A DNA stretch of 64,000 nucleotides. Source: Heloderma charlesbogerti. Lineage: Eukaryota; Chordata; Lepidosauria; Squamata; Helodermatidae. Position 1 is the stretch's first letter; the number at the start of each line of letters is the position of its first letter. This document shows, piece after piece, positions 46,265 through 57,257 of the stretch. The stretch covers positions 1,240,001-1,304,000 of the forward strand of contig JANEZZ010001497.1 of assembly GCA_026122225.1 (NCBI GenBank), read 5' to 3'. Under the pieces are notes generated by a model. The model saw only the letters and a list, made by a program, of their open reading frames with translations. It was not told the DNA's origin and searched no databases. The position numbers were made by a program, and so were the translations under genes.

Positions 46265-46690
46265 GGATTTTGGAGCGGTGAACACAAAAGATAAAACAGT
46301 AACAGAATAAAAAGGATTAAAATACCACATTAAATTTATACTTGTTTTAAAAAAACACAATGCCAATAAAAACCATAACTGGCCAGTTAAGGAATACCTC
46401 CTGGAACAGTGGCTTTTTCAGGAGGTGCCGGAAAGAACACAGTATTGTTGCCTGTGTGATCTCCAGGGGCAGGGAGTTCCAAAGAAAGGGTGCACCGCGC
46501 TAAGGCCTTTTCTCCTGGTGGACTCCAACCAGGCTATAGGTCCATGTGGAACCACCAGGAGCAAGTCCTTCGATGACCTCAGTGACTGGGCAGGTTAGTA
46601 AGGGAGAAGGCACTCTCTCAGGCATCCTGGTCCCAAGTTGTTTAGGGCTTTGTACACTAGTACTAAAACCTTAAACCTGGCCCGGTAGTG
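46265..46690 (-). mobile_element. CR1/L2-type LINE tail, uninterrupted copy
   Basis: It is colinear with 38229-38534 plus 40083-40200 and lacks elements 11/12, giving the empty target site near 46570. Confidence 0.8.
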
Positions 46691-46910
46691 AGTAGATCTC
46701 ACCATCCCTCCGGACTGCCCCTTCTGGGGGAGGTAGACCTTCAGGTGTCACCCCCAACCCGGTGCCGCACAACACCTGGGTGAGTGAGTAGGGTTGGTCT
46801 CCCAGGCAAGCCTAATCCCCCCACCAAGCCACACAACCTGTTTGGGGGGCCTCAGACGTCACCTGTCACCATAAGGTGCCTCTGCATGCACACCATCCCT
46901 GCTCCCTTTC
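46690..46910. repeat. Fragment of repeat X
   Basis: It matches 44374-44582 closely (CACCATCCCTCCGGACTGCC and onward), with both ends joined to other repeats. Confidence 0.6.
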
Positions 46911-46929
46911 AACCCTGACCCTTCTGGAG

Positions 46930-46947
46930 TTCCAGTATCCCAATATA

Positions 46948-46992
<45 letters not shown>

Positions 46993-47745
46993 ATTTTAAT
47001 GCAACAATTGGGGTTGGCCTGTTTAAACAAGTGGGTGGCACCAACTGTGGAGGAGGCACCCAACATTTACCTACAGATAGAATTTACCAGGATAAAACTA
47101 TAAATAAGTCAGGCTTTTTTTTTTTTTTGCATAACCTACAGTGCTTGCATGGCTGCTATGATAAGAGTATGGGCATCCGTACCTATTTGACTAACAGGGG
47201 TGACAGTACAATAGATCATATGGCAGTTTCTGTCAACATATTGCCTGACATATACAATTTTGAAGTTGACAACAGGGTTGAAAGTAATCACCTGCCCTTA
47301 TTGGTAACAATTGATCTCCGAAATGCCTGCCCCCTTCATTCCTTCCCAAACTTGGATGGAGTTCATTTCAGGGAATGGAAAATATGCTGGTCAATCAACC
47401 TTGGATCCTCTATTTCTCAGAGACCGCAGAATATTACTTTTAAATTGCCTCACCAAGAAATCCTGGACTCTGTTTCAGATATCTTACATGCTTATCAAAC
47501 CATTATCCAAATTCTTAGACCTAAGTTGGTCTGTAATAAACAGTTAAATCCTAATAGATGAGAAATCAAAAGATTGTTTGACCAAGAATGCAGAGTTGCC
47601 AGGAAAAAGATTAATGAATCACTTTTGCCAGATATTTAGGAATAAATCAATTATCTCTCTGGACTACTTAGGGCCCACGCTATGCCTGTTTAGCCAGAGA
47701 AAAGGTCTACAACTCCCAGCATTCCCCAGCCAGCCTTGCTGTTGT
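46930..47745 (+). mobile_element. AP-endonuclease LINE, second copy
   Basis: The frame 46989-47561 contains GGSTIDY-like GDSTIDHMAVSVN, VESNHLPLL (Asp of the catalytic SDH changed to Asn) and the same downstream text as 42761-43365. A (TA)n run at 46951-46990 and a poly-T at 47117-47128 distort the start. It ends at the truncated inverted-repeat insertion. Confidence 0.85.
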
Positions 47746-48248
47746 TCCACCACTTCCCTCTCCAGAACCTCAACTAAAAAGGGGGTATTTGCAACTGGAC
47801 AGTAGTTGTCTAATACCATTGGGTTCAGAGTGGACTTTTTGGGAGATTGAAGATCTACCACACTATTTGCTGCCCTGCCCTTTATACTCTGGTCTAACTT
47901 TCTGGGTTTTAGTTTGTCTTATCTGTACTGTAATGCTATTCCAGAGAAGATTTTCCATCTTTTGTCTTATACAGATCCTACCGTAATTCACAAGGTCTCT
48001 CCCTTTGCATTGACAGCATTGAAAATTCAAAATTCATTTCTGACAATAAAGTTGACAGTTTTGCGGATGCCTTGCTTTTAAGGTCTTTTAGCTGTTTTAA
48101 TTCTCAGAACATAATTATCCATTTAAATGTAGACACAGTATATTTTAAATGAATTTAAATGTATTTTAAATAATATATTGCAAATATATTTTAGTTTCAA
48201 CCATTTTAGATTTTAACCTCATGTTGTATCTACCCTAATGTGTTTTAG
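47746..48248 (+). repeat. LINE-derived segment duplicated from 41150-41638
   Basis: It starts GTTGTTCCACCACTTCCCTC, continues through AAAAAGGGGGTATTTGCAAC and the LINE 3' end, and stays colinear with the first copy up to the TGTTTTAG acceptor. Confidence 0.75.
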
Positions 48249-48276
48249 TGAGGAAGAAGACCCATCAGATGAATAG
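48249..48276 (+). other. Acidic terminal-exon-like sequence, copy 3
   Basis: After TGTTTTAG the frame reads EEEDPSDE and stops at TAG (48274-48276), two codons earlier than copy 2. Reading phase and flanks equal those of copy 2. Confidence 0.35.
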
Positions 48277-49600
48277 AGGTGAGTATCCAGAGAGTAAAGA
48301 TTGTTCTGCAGTTTCTTATTTCTCAATTGCCGTTAATATTCTGTAAGTCCTAGAGACTCACAGGTCCTTCTCTTGTTGTTTTGGAAGAAAAGGATTAAAA
48401 TTATTTTCTTTAAATTTTGAAGCCTCAATACTTAGGTAGACGCCTGAATATGTAGTAGCTTTGGCTGGGTTGAACTATGATAAGGTCAAACATTTGACCC
48501 AAATGTGGTTTCTGGCAGCAAATGATCAGGCAAAACCGACTCCTTTCCTTCATTTTTCCAAGTCTGGTGTGACTTGAAATCTTCCCGTGGCTTCCCTTTG
48601 CTGATAGCTGCCATTTTAATTTCTCCATAATGCAGCTACTGCATGATCTAGCTAGCATCATTCAAGGGGGCTTTTGAAACAAACCAACCAACCAAAAAAC
48701 AAACAGAAAAGAAGATGGCTGGCAATCAAGAGTGGATGGGTGAACACCAATGAATCTTCCCTTGTCTTGAAATGGACGCTTGGTCTGATCCAGCATGGCT
48801 CATCTTATGTTATGTTCTTAGGGCTGCAAATAAAAGAGGAGGGAGCTAACTTAGATATTATATCATTTATCAAAGTCTGTACCAGATATAGTGAATTAAA
48901 ATATTGTATGGTTGTGCTGGTGACTCTTAATGCTGCAATAATACTAAGAACTAATACACAGTTTGGAAAAAAGAATTAATAACCAGGATAGAATGATTAC
49001 CTCAACAGAACTCAAAGGGGAAACTTTTCTTTAAAATGTTTTCTTTAAGATCTGTGTCATCACTAAATCGGGTTCCATGGTGGACAAGATTCCAGTTTTC
49101 ACGTAATATCTAAATTTCAGTAAATAATCTTTACTGATTCAGTGGGAGCCATGGGAAAAACAAACAAACTATAAGTCTTTGTCCTTTCTCTTATTATTTT
49201 ATAAACAAGTGGCTTAGCTGTCCCCTTCCGCTGCAGTCAGCACTATAAATAATTTGCTCAATAGTTTTAAGAATGTGAGAACTTAAGAAGAGGCTGCTTG
49301 GCCACACTGAAAAGTGATGCATTCCTTTTAGGATAATTAGTTTCATCCAGATAAATCTGGAGGGCTCAGAAATAAAATGTCCACCTGTTTCTACTACTAT
49401 CCCCCATCTTCAGAAGCTATCCTTGTCAAACCCCAAGCACACTCCCTCTTCCCAATCCTTGTATTAAATTGGCAGGATTGTCAGGAGCAGCAGCGGCAGT
49501 GAATGGTGAAAAGAAAAAAGAGGAGGAGGACTTTTTCTTCCATCCCCTGTTAGCCTGATGTGCTGGGTAATAGCACAAAAGAGCAGGTGGGACGATGGGA
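48277..49600. other. Duplicated flank, then spacer
   Basis: 48277-48830 matches 41673-42200. From 48830 to 49600 I recognise nothing specific. Confidence 0.45.
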
Positions 49601-50718
49601 CTCCAGAGTTCTCCAGAGAGTGACTCAAGCATCCTTACTCTTACTAACTGATTGCTTCAAATTGCACCATAAACCATGGAGTTGACCAGGCTCTAGTTAG
49701 TGACAGAGGGTACTTAGGAGTAATTATGCCATCAACCCAGTTCACCTCCATGTTCTAGAGAAAAACTAGGATTTCAACCAGGGTTTCACCTGTTTCAATG
49801 GGGAACACCTTGAGGGCTATGTGAGGAAACGAGGGATATGTGAGGAATCTGCTCTGTCAGATCGTTGTTTGTTTGTTTGTTTGCAGTTTTCTCCAATCCT
49901 CACCACCCAGAGATAGATGTGGCTCTGAATATATTTCCTGTTGAGAAATCTGTACATTTCAAGACCTGGAATGCATTCCACAGAACAGTCAATGGGCAGC
50001 ATGTAAAATTATGCCAAAATGTGCACATCTTTAAAACACAAAACAACAATCCATACACTTATCCCATAAAAAAAAACCCTGCATGGAACTGGCACAAAAT
50101 GGACTTTTAGGTGGGATGAAAGAGGAGCTTTGTGGCACTGGACTTGAAAGATCTAATGATCCCTCCAGGAAACCACCCAGATTCAGTACCCAACAGTGCA
50201 GGCCAACTAAATCTAGAAATTTCACCAAGGTAGTGGCTATGTTAGGATTTCAAAAATGGTTCCTTTTAACTAAATTTTGCACCGTACTCTACATGGAGGA
50301 CAAAACAGTCCAAAGCACCACATTCCTATGGCCAGTAAAGAACCCACTGTACTAACTTGGATGTATTTTCAGTTCAGTTAATTTTATTCATTGAAGATAT
50401 ATTCTTCAGTTCAGAACATTTTACTTGCTTTAAATGTACTCCTTAGTTCAGTTCATTTTATTTGTTTTAGCTGTGGACTACAACAATAGCTGAAAATAGG
50501 AAACAAAATACAAACACTTTAATAAGAATCTTCAATCAGTTAAAAAAAAAATCTTTCCAATACAGCAAACTCTGAATATCTTTGGTTTTATGTATCATAT
50601 CTGAATCTTCTTTCCGGTACACCATGGGTTCTTAAAGCATGATGAACCAAAAGTTACTTCCATGATGCACATGGCATCAGGAATGTTAATGCACAGGCGT
50701 AAGCATATCAAAGATATT
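49600..50718 (+). repeat. Defensin-cluster duplication unit C, 5' part
   Basis: It is colinear with 2500-3408 and then 8246-8252, and uninterrupted where BovB copy 1 sits in unit A. It is the best-preserved 5' flank in the window. Confidence 0.7.
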
Positions 50719-50726
50719 TATAAATA
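50719..50726 (+). promoter_or_regulatory. TATA box of signal-exon copy C
   Basis: TATAAATA, 102 bp before the ATG at 50828, within sequence conserved with units A and B. Confidence 0.6.
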
Positions 50727-50827
50727 GATAGGCATTTAGCTTTTTGGATGAAATGGGAAATTGGAAGCACTGTGCTGCAGTCTCCTTCTCTTGCTGTCTG
50801 ACTTCAGGTCTTCATCCAGCTTCAGCC

Positions 50828-50885
50828 ATGCAGACTGGTACCTTTTCCATTCTTGTTCTTTCATCAATGCTCTTGGCTTCTCCAA
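50828..50885 (+). CDS. Defensin-type signal-peptide exon 1, copy C
   Basis: Nineteen codons (MQTGTFSILVLSSMLLASP) plus one base, then GTAAGC: the same length, phase and position as the exon at 21241, with a good donor. The product would be a secretory signal peptide. No six-cysteine exon is found in the 13 kb remaining to the window end, although 54-64 kb is almost entirely transposons. The partner exon may lie beyond the window, or this may be an orphan exon. It differs from copy A at few positions, so the duplication is recent relative to unit B. Confidence 0.55.
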
Positions 50886-51344
50886 GTAAGCCATCTATCA
50901 AAACGAAAACATTCAGACATAAGAGAAAGATCTATAGGATTACATCACTGGAAAGGGACCTGTAGTCACCTATAACCAGAATGGCAATCTAGTAGTGACA
51001 TTCAGCCTCCAAAGCAACTTTAGAAAACAAACAAACTCCTTTTGGTCCTACAAAATATGAATCAAGACAAGAAAAAACAAACTAACAATAATGATATCAG
51101 AGAAGTTTATAATCACTTAGTTTGTTCTATGAATTTGTACCTCATGAAGTATGGAGGGGGAATCATAGCATTTCTCATAGAAGAAATGCTGTTAGAGCAG
51201 GCAGAAAAAAAATATGGCAGACTGTATTGCCCAATTCATCTGCAGAAAGGAAAGGAAATGGAAGCAGAGGAAACATGCAACATTACCAGTGGGGGAAAAT
51301 CACTGGGTGTCCTTAGGCAATCCATTCCTTTTCAGTGTCAGCCA

Positions 51345-51391
<47 letters not shown>

Positions 51392-51889
51392 TCCATATCC
51401 TGTGTTATAATTAGAGGGACAGCTTCTCGACATGACTCCTTGACCAGGAATGGGAACAATTTGTATAGATTTGATTATTTACCTACTTGCTAATTTTTTT
51501 GTATTGATATCCCACCTGTCCTCCAGGGAGCTCAAGGAGTTGCATCTGGTTCTCTGTCACTTCATTTTATGTCATTTTTAATGCAAAGCAACCCCCCACC
51601 AAAAAACAAAACAAAACCACATCGTTTTTTGAACATGTATTGCAATATGAGCAAGCAATATATAAACGCAACAGAGGTGTGGGTTTTCGTTTTCTTCAAG
51701 CTATCTTATGCAGATGCAGTTTCATTTCAAAGTAATTGAATTGATTATTCTGTTCAGATTTCTTTCATCAAGTGACAGCCGAAAATAAACTGCCAGCTCC
51801 TATTCTCCACTACCCCAAGCAATAGTGGAGACATGGCATTTTTATAGTATTTTCTTTTCTTTTTTACAAATATACACACAGAGCATGAG

Positions 51890-52110
51890 TAGAGATAGTA
51901 GCAGCTTTCACTACCGTCAAGTATGGTATCTTTCTGGATAGGCTAACCAAGTTGGGTCTTGGATATTATGCTTGACACTTTTACCTTGACTGCAGATTCC
52001 AAAAAGTGGTGCTGGGGGATTACTCTTTAACCCATTGGTGGTTATGCTATGTAGTCTCACAGGGTTCTGTTCTATCCCTTTTGCTGTGATGAGTGGGGTC
52101 ATCTGGAGGT
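51890..52110 (+). mobile_element. CR1/L2-type LINE relic
   Basis: Paralogue of 9390-9735, at the same position of the duplicated unit, with more stops. Confidence 0.6.
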
Positions 52111-52714
52111 TTGTCTGAGGGCATTGCTAGGCTTGATCCTATGAAGCCCTGGACCCAAATCTAGTCCCCCACACCTGAATTGATCATGGATGGCAAAGGA
52201 GGGTTTCCCCCCGCCAGCTTAACTGCCATGCTAGAAGTGATTTTCAAGGAGAAATATTAATATTTTAAGTGCCTAGCAATGCCCCCAGACTGAGGTGTAT
52301 TATTTACTTATTTGTTTATTTGCTTATTTATTGTATTTTTAATCCATCCAGAAAATGTTTGTTATTGAGTTTATGGAATACTGTGTGTCCTTCTGCCACG
52401 TAGTATGTTATGTCTTCTGTGTTGATACAAAAAAAGGGTTACCAAAAAACAAAACAAAAAACTCACGTATTATATTTCCGCAGACTTGATGGAAAGTAAA
52501 GTGTAGGAACTGGAGAGAAACTTCCTCCATTTTAGTAACAACGATCATCTCAGCATCTAGACTGATCCACTGTTATCTCTCCTGAAGAAAATGTTACCAT
52601 GAGATGGAGATCCTACTTAACTTCACCGATTGAGAGATCTTTAAAGAAAGAGAAGAAATAGTTTGAATAAACACATTACATGTTACCGAACAATGTGTGT
52701 GGGTTAGTGATGGG

Positions 52715-53092
52715 TAGGGGTGTACGAAATACTCACCCTGTTCTGGTTCAGGTGTCTGCAGGGTGGGGGGAGGCGATCCGTCTGCGGTGAGTCCGCAGAG
52801 CCTCCGGCTGGGCCTGTCCGCAGCTGGACTTCCGTCCGCTGCCAGGCTGTGGATGCAAATGACATCCAGCATAGCCGATGCCATTTGCGTCTGCAGTCCG
52901 GGGCAGTGGACGGATGGCAGTGGATGGACCCGGATTGGCTGGCAGCACGTAGGTTTCATCCGGGGAGAATTTCGGGGGTGGCAGGGGGGGAGTAGTCTGT
53001 TCCTCCATGGACTCCAGGGGGCCAGTTTCTAAAGAAGATTCTTTAGCATTCGGCCTCATTGGAGTCCATGGCGGATTTCTCCACCATCCCTA
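52715..53092 (+). mobile_element. Palindrome-array hAT-like element 14 (minimal copy)
   Basis: Perfect target duplication GTGATGGG at 52707-52714 and 53093-53100, with the empty site preserved at about 10280 in unit A. At 378 bp it is the shortest complete copy. Only one hairpin is left (CAAATGACATCCAGC/GATGCCATTTGCGTC at 52856-52892), between the A- and B-type ends. Confidence 0.93.
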
Positions 53093-53852
53093 GTGATGGG
53101 TGAACCTAAGCTGGATGAATCTGTTACTTCCTCCGAAAAGGAACACATTCACCCCCAGTTATCTCAGACAGGTTTTCCTTTAATATGAAACCTTGTTTTG
53201 TGTTTGCGAGTTTTTGCACTTGCACGATATCGAAGTGCATCTTGGATGGTGTAGTTTGGAAACACAGCATGACATCAGGCATCACTGTATCATGTAGAAC
53301 CTTCCTGATTGGTTGTTTTTACATGGCCTTCCTACATGACGTTTACTCACTGTCTGTCACCAATCATGCAAGAGATGGACAGAGGAACTGCACCACAGTG
53401 TCATCCTCCACCTCATGGAGCCAGGACTGTGGCAGTTACACGAGAAGGGCCACTGGATCATTCGGGGAGGGGGGGCATTGCTTGAGGACTTAGTCTCAGC
53501 ACATGCACAGCAATGGTCTTCTTTAGGTGCAGACTGTGCATGTTCCAAAGCTTGCCAACACTTCCAAAATTTCCCCTTTCCGTTCCCTGCATTAAATTAG
53601 CAGTGGTGTCAGGAGCTGTAGCAGTGGTGACAGGTGAAAAGGAGGGGAAGAAAGGGGACTGTTTTCTTCCCTTCTCAGTTACCCTAATGTGCTGGTTATC
53701 AGCACAAAAGAGCATGAGGGATGATGGGAGATACATAGTTCTCCAGAGAGTGATTCAAACATCCTTACCCTTAATACCTGATTACTTCAAATTGCCCCAT
53801 AAACCAGGGCGCTGACCAAGCTCTGGTTAGTGACAGAGGGTACCTTGGAGTA

Positions 53853-54055
53853 GGGATGGCACAGATGCCCGACTGGGTAATGGAGTCCATTGGGTCCACC
53901 CCACACCTGCATCTCTGGACAGTGCCCACCAAGCCCCCAGCTTTGCTCACCCATGCTCGCACACTCCCAGATGCTCACTGCACTCACCCGGAATGGTCCG
54001 CCAGCACCCTCCATTTTGCTGGTTTTTTTTTTTTTTAAGGAACTAATTTTAATAT
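53853..54055. other. Spacer starting with a TAGGGATGG motif
   Basis: TAGGGATGGCACAGATGCCC at 53853 resembles an end of the hAT-like family, but the following sequence does not match either end type. It may be a different element into which element 15 inserted. Confidence 0.3.
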
Positions 54056-54753
54056 TAGGGATCTGGGTAAAAAAACAAAAAAAACACGCATACGCAAAAG
54101 GCGGCGGCTATGGCCGCCGCCATTTGCGTTCCTTATTTTTGTCCGTCTTAATCTACGTAAATATTTACATAGACTATGAGGGCGAAAATAAAGGGGAATA
54201 CAAATAGCGTAGCGGACGCTGTTTGCATCCATTTTTGATTCACCGTTTTAGCCTACGTAAATATTAACGTAGGCTAAAATGGAGAATCAAAAAGGCACGC
54301 AAATAGCGCCCGCTATGCTATTTGCGTTTCCCTTTATTTTTGCCGTCATAGTCTACGTAAATATTTACGTAGACTAAGAAGACCAAACATAAGGAATGCA
54401 AATGGCAGCGGCCGTAGCCACCGCCATTCGTGTACGCGTTTTTTGTTTGGTTGGTTTTTTACACAGCCATGATAGGCTACGTAAATCTTTACATAGCCTA
54501 TCACGTCTTGTAAAAAAAAAAATGACAAGACTGCAAATGGCGGTGGCGGCAGCCGGTCGGAAGACCAAACGCTGCCGCCGCCACTGCCGCTGGAGCTGCC
54601 GCCGCCCGGAACATCCGCCCCAGGTAAGTCTTGTCCCAGGGGGGATTCGCGGGGGGGCGGGGGGGCAGGCCATTCTGCCACGGAGTTCAGGGGGCCGAAT
54701 GCACTGGCATTCGGCCTCACCGAGATCCGTGGCGGAATTCTATGACATCCCTA
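54056..54753 (+). mobile_element. Palindrome-array hAT-like element 15, left end shortened
   Basis: TAGGGATCTGGG is followed within 30 bp by the hairpin array, so the GC-rich A shoulder is absent. Hairpins include TAGCCTACGTAAATA/TTAACGTAGGCTAAA (54249-54280), TAGTCTACGTAAATA/TTTACGTAGACTAAG (54349-54380) and GCAAATGGCAGCGGCC/GCCACCGCCATTC (54398-54428). The B-type right end with CAG|GTAAGT (54624-54629) and CATCCCTA is complete. No target duplication is evident. Confidence 0.8.
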
Positions 54754-54832
54754 CTACAAACTGCATGGATTTTCAGGGACCTATCTCCCACAAACCCAAG
54801 ATCTCTGTCTTAGTCAAAATAGCACTTTCAAG

Positions 54833-55670
54833 TAGGGATGTACGAAAGTCACTTAACTTTTCTTGGATTATGTTGATGGTGGGGGGGAGGCATTCCGTCC
54901 CTCCCCCCGGAATCCTCGATGGCCGGCTGTGCTCCATGACAGCTCCGCGGAGCAGCCGGCCAGGCCCAGCCAGGCCAGAGCCGTCCGCAGCCGAATTTCT
55001 GTAAATATTTAAAAAATATTTAAAACGGCGAATCAAAAAGGGACGCAAATAGCACCCGCTACGCTATTTGCGTTCCCCTTTATTTTCGCCATCATAGTCT
55101 ACATAAATATTTACATAGACTAAGACGACCAAAAATAAGGAATGCAATTGGCGGCAGCCGTAGCCACCGCCATTTGCGTACATGTTTTTTTTTTTAACCC
55201 AGCCATGATAGGCTACATAAATCCATGATAGGCTACGTATCACATCGTTTTTTGGTTTTTTTTTTACAACACTGCAAATGGCAGCGGCGGCGGCAGAGGA
55301 TGAGATGGCTAGATAGCATCACCGATGCAATGAATATGAACTTGAGCACACTCCGGGAGAGAGTGCAGGACAGGAAGGGCTGGCATGCTATGGTCCATGG
55401 GGTCACGAAGAGTCCGACACAACTGAACGACTGAACAACAACAACAAATGGCAGCGGCGGCGGTGGGTCGGAAGACCGGCCGCCACCGCCGCCACTGCTG
55501 CCGCCGGAGCCACTGCCACCCGGAAGATCCACCCCAGGTAAGTCTCGTCCGGGGGGGGATCTGCAGGGGGCCGGATGGGTGGCAGGCCGTTCCACCACGG
55601 AGTTCAGGGGGCTGAATGCACTGCAATTCAGCCTCACCGAGATCCATGGCGGAAATCTCTGACATCCTTA
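54833..55670 (+). mobile_element. Palindrome-array hAT-like element 16
   Basis: Perfect target duplication CTTTCAAG at 54825-54832 and 55671-55678. A BovB tail (55294-55445) is inserted in its GC-rich right shoulder. The outward donor CAG|GTAAGT lies at 55538-55543. Confidence 0.92.
55294..55445 (+). mobile_element. BovB 3'-end insertion in element 16
   Basis: A 152-bp 5'-truncated BovB (from CAGAGGATGAGATGGCTAGA to the CAACAACAAC tail) is flanked by an exact 18-bp target duplication AAATGGCAGCGGCGGCGG at 55276-55293 and 55446-55463. The target is a hairpin arm of the host element. Confidence 0.95.
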
Positions 55671-55678
55671 CTTTCAAG

Positions 55679-56549
55679 TAGGGATGGCGGAGAATTCCAC
55701 CACGGATTTCAGTGAGACCAAATGCACTGGCATTCGCCCCCCTGAAATCCATGGCGGAACGGCCTGCCCCCCCCGCATATTCCCCCCGGGATGAGGCTTA
55801 CCTGGGGCGGATGTTCCGGACAGCGGCGGCTCCAGTGGCGGCTTCGGCGGTGGCGGCTGGTCTTTCAACTGGCTGTTGCCGCCGCCGCCATTTGCAGTCT
55901 GTTTCCCCCCCATTCGTGATAGGCTACGTAAAGACTTACGTAGCCTATCATGTCTGGGTTTAAAAAAAAAACGCGTATGCAAATGGCGGCTATGGCTGCC
56001 GCCATTTGCAGTCCTTATTTTTGGCCATCTTAGTCTATGTAAATATTTACGTAGACTAAGATGGAGAAAATAAGGGGGAACGCAAATAGCGTAGCGGACG
56101 CTATTTGCATTCCCCGTTATTTTCGCCGTCTTAGTCTACGTAAATATTTTTACGTAGGACGTATATAATAATAAAAAAAATTTTTTACGTAAGATGGCCA
56201 AAAATAAGGAACGCAAATGGTGGCGGCTGTAGCCGCCGTCATTTGCATATGCATGTTTTGTTTTGTTTTAACGCAGACATGACAGGCTACGTAAGTCTTT
56301 ACATAGCCTATCACAGCTGAATTCAGGGACGCAAATGGCGGCAGCTACGGCTACAGCCATTTGCGTCCCTGCTAGCCAGCGGCCGGATATCCGGCTGCTG
56401 GAGGAGCCGGATGGCGGCTCCGTGGGATCCCCGCGGAGCGGAGCCGGCCAGCCAGGATTCCAGTGAGGATTCCGGGGGGAGGGATGGAGAGCCTCCCCCC
56501 CCCAGTGGAACCCAGCGGAGCCAGGTAAGCAGGGTTTCGTACATCCCTA
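55679..56549 (+). mobile_element. Palindrome-array hAT-like element 17
   Basis: B-type end (TAGGGATGGCGGAGAATTCC) on the left, A-type end (GTTTCGTACATCCCTA) on the right, so inverted relative to its neighbour. It starts at the base after the right target duplication of element 16. Hairpins include GATAGGCTACGTAAAGA/CTTACGTAGCCTATC (55918-55950) and a damaged one at 56130-56195 with an AT-rich insertion. No matching target duplication (CTTTCAAG against CTTTATCC). Confidence 0.85.
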
Positions 56550-57205
56550 CTTTATCCTCCATGAATTTGTCCAATCATCTTCTAAAGCCATCCAAAGCAT
56601 TGCTGCATCTTGTGGAAGCAAATTCTGTAGTTTAAATCTGTGCTGTGTGAAGAAGTACTTCCTTTCATCTGTTCTGTTTCTTCCACCAATCAGCTTCATG
56701 GGGTGACACCAGATTCTAGTATTATCAAAGAGGGAGAAAACAGTCTCCCTTCCACCTTCTCCACACCATGCATAATTTTATAAGAACATAAGAACAAAAG
56801 AATAGATATACTGGTTCAGACCAAGTGTCCATCTTGTCCAGCATTCTGTTCACACAGTGGCCAACCAGCTGTTGACCAGGATCCCACAAGCAGGGCATGA
56901 GTGCAACAGCACCCTCCCACTCATGTTCTCTAGCAACTGCCTCTAGTACTGGAGGTAGCAACTAGCCATCAAGACTAGTAGCCCTTCATAGCCTTTCCTC
57001 CAGGAATTTGTCCAAGACTCTTTTAAAGCCATCCAAAGTGGTGGCCATCACTACATCCTCTGGTACTGAGTTCCATAGTTTATGCGCTGTGTGAAGAAGC
57101 CCTTCCTTTTATCTGTCCTGATTCTCCCACCAATCAGCTTCATAGGATGACCCTGGGTTCCAGTATTTTGAGAGAGGGAGAAAAATGTCTCCCTATCCAC
57201 GTTCT
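56550..57205 (-). repeat. Reptile interspersed repeat, two partial copies in tandem
   Basis: The blocks at 56550-56776 and 56777-57190 share CCTCCATGAATTTGTCCA-like and TGTGTGAAGAAGTACTTCC-like stretches and TTCTAGTATTATCAAAGAG endings. The second contains ATAAGAACATAAGAACAAAA and TCCAGCATTCTGTTCACACA. The sequence type is common in sauropsid genomes; I am unsure of its class. Confidence 0.5.
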
Positions 57206-57257
57206 AAAGAATCCAGCCTCCCGGAGTCCATGGCAAAACAGAAGACTTACCTCTGTC

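Larger units (their letters stand above)
50886..53852 (+). repeat. Defensin-cluster duplication unit C, 3' part
   Basis: Colinear with 8420-10860. It includes an ATT microsatellite at 51347-51390 (where unit A has ATCATC), the LINE relic at 51890-52110, and the hAT-like insertion at 52715. No cysteine exon is visible. Confidence 0.65.

Noticed and set aside
51214..51414. Frame with a long Tyr run
   Set aside because: Translation of the ATT microsatellite at 51347-51390.
53853..54055. A full hAT-like element starting at 53853
   Set aside because: TAGGGATGG is there, but the next 200 bases match neither end type and no target duplication pairs with 54753; I used 54056 as the start instead.
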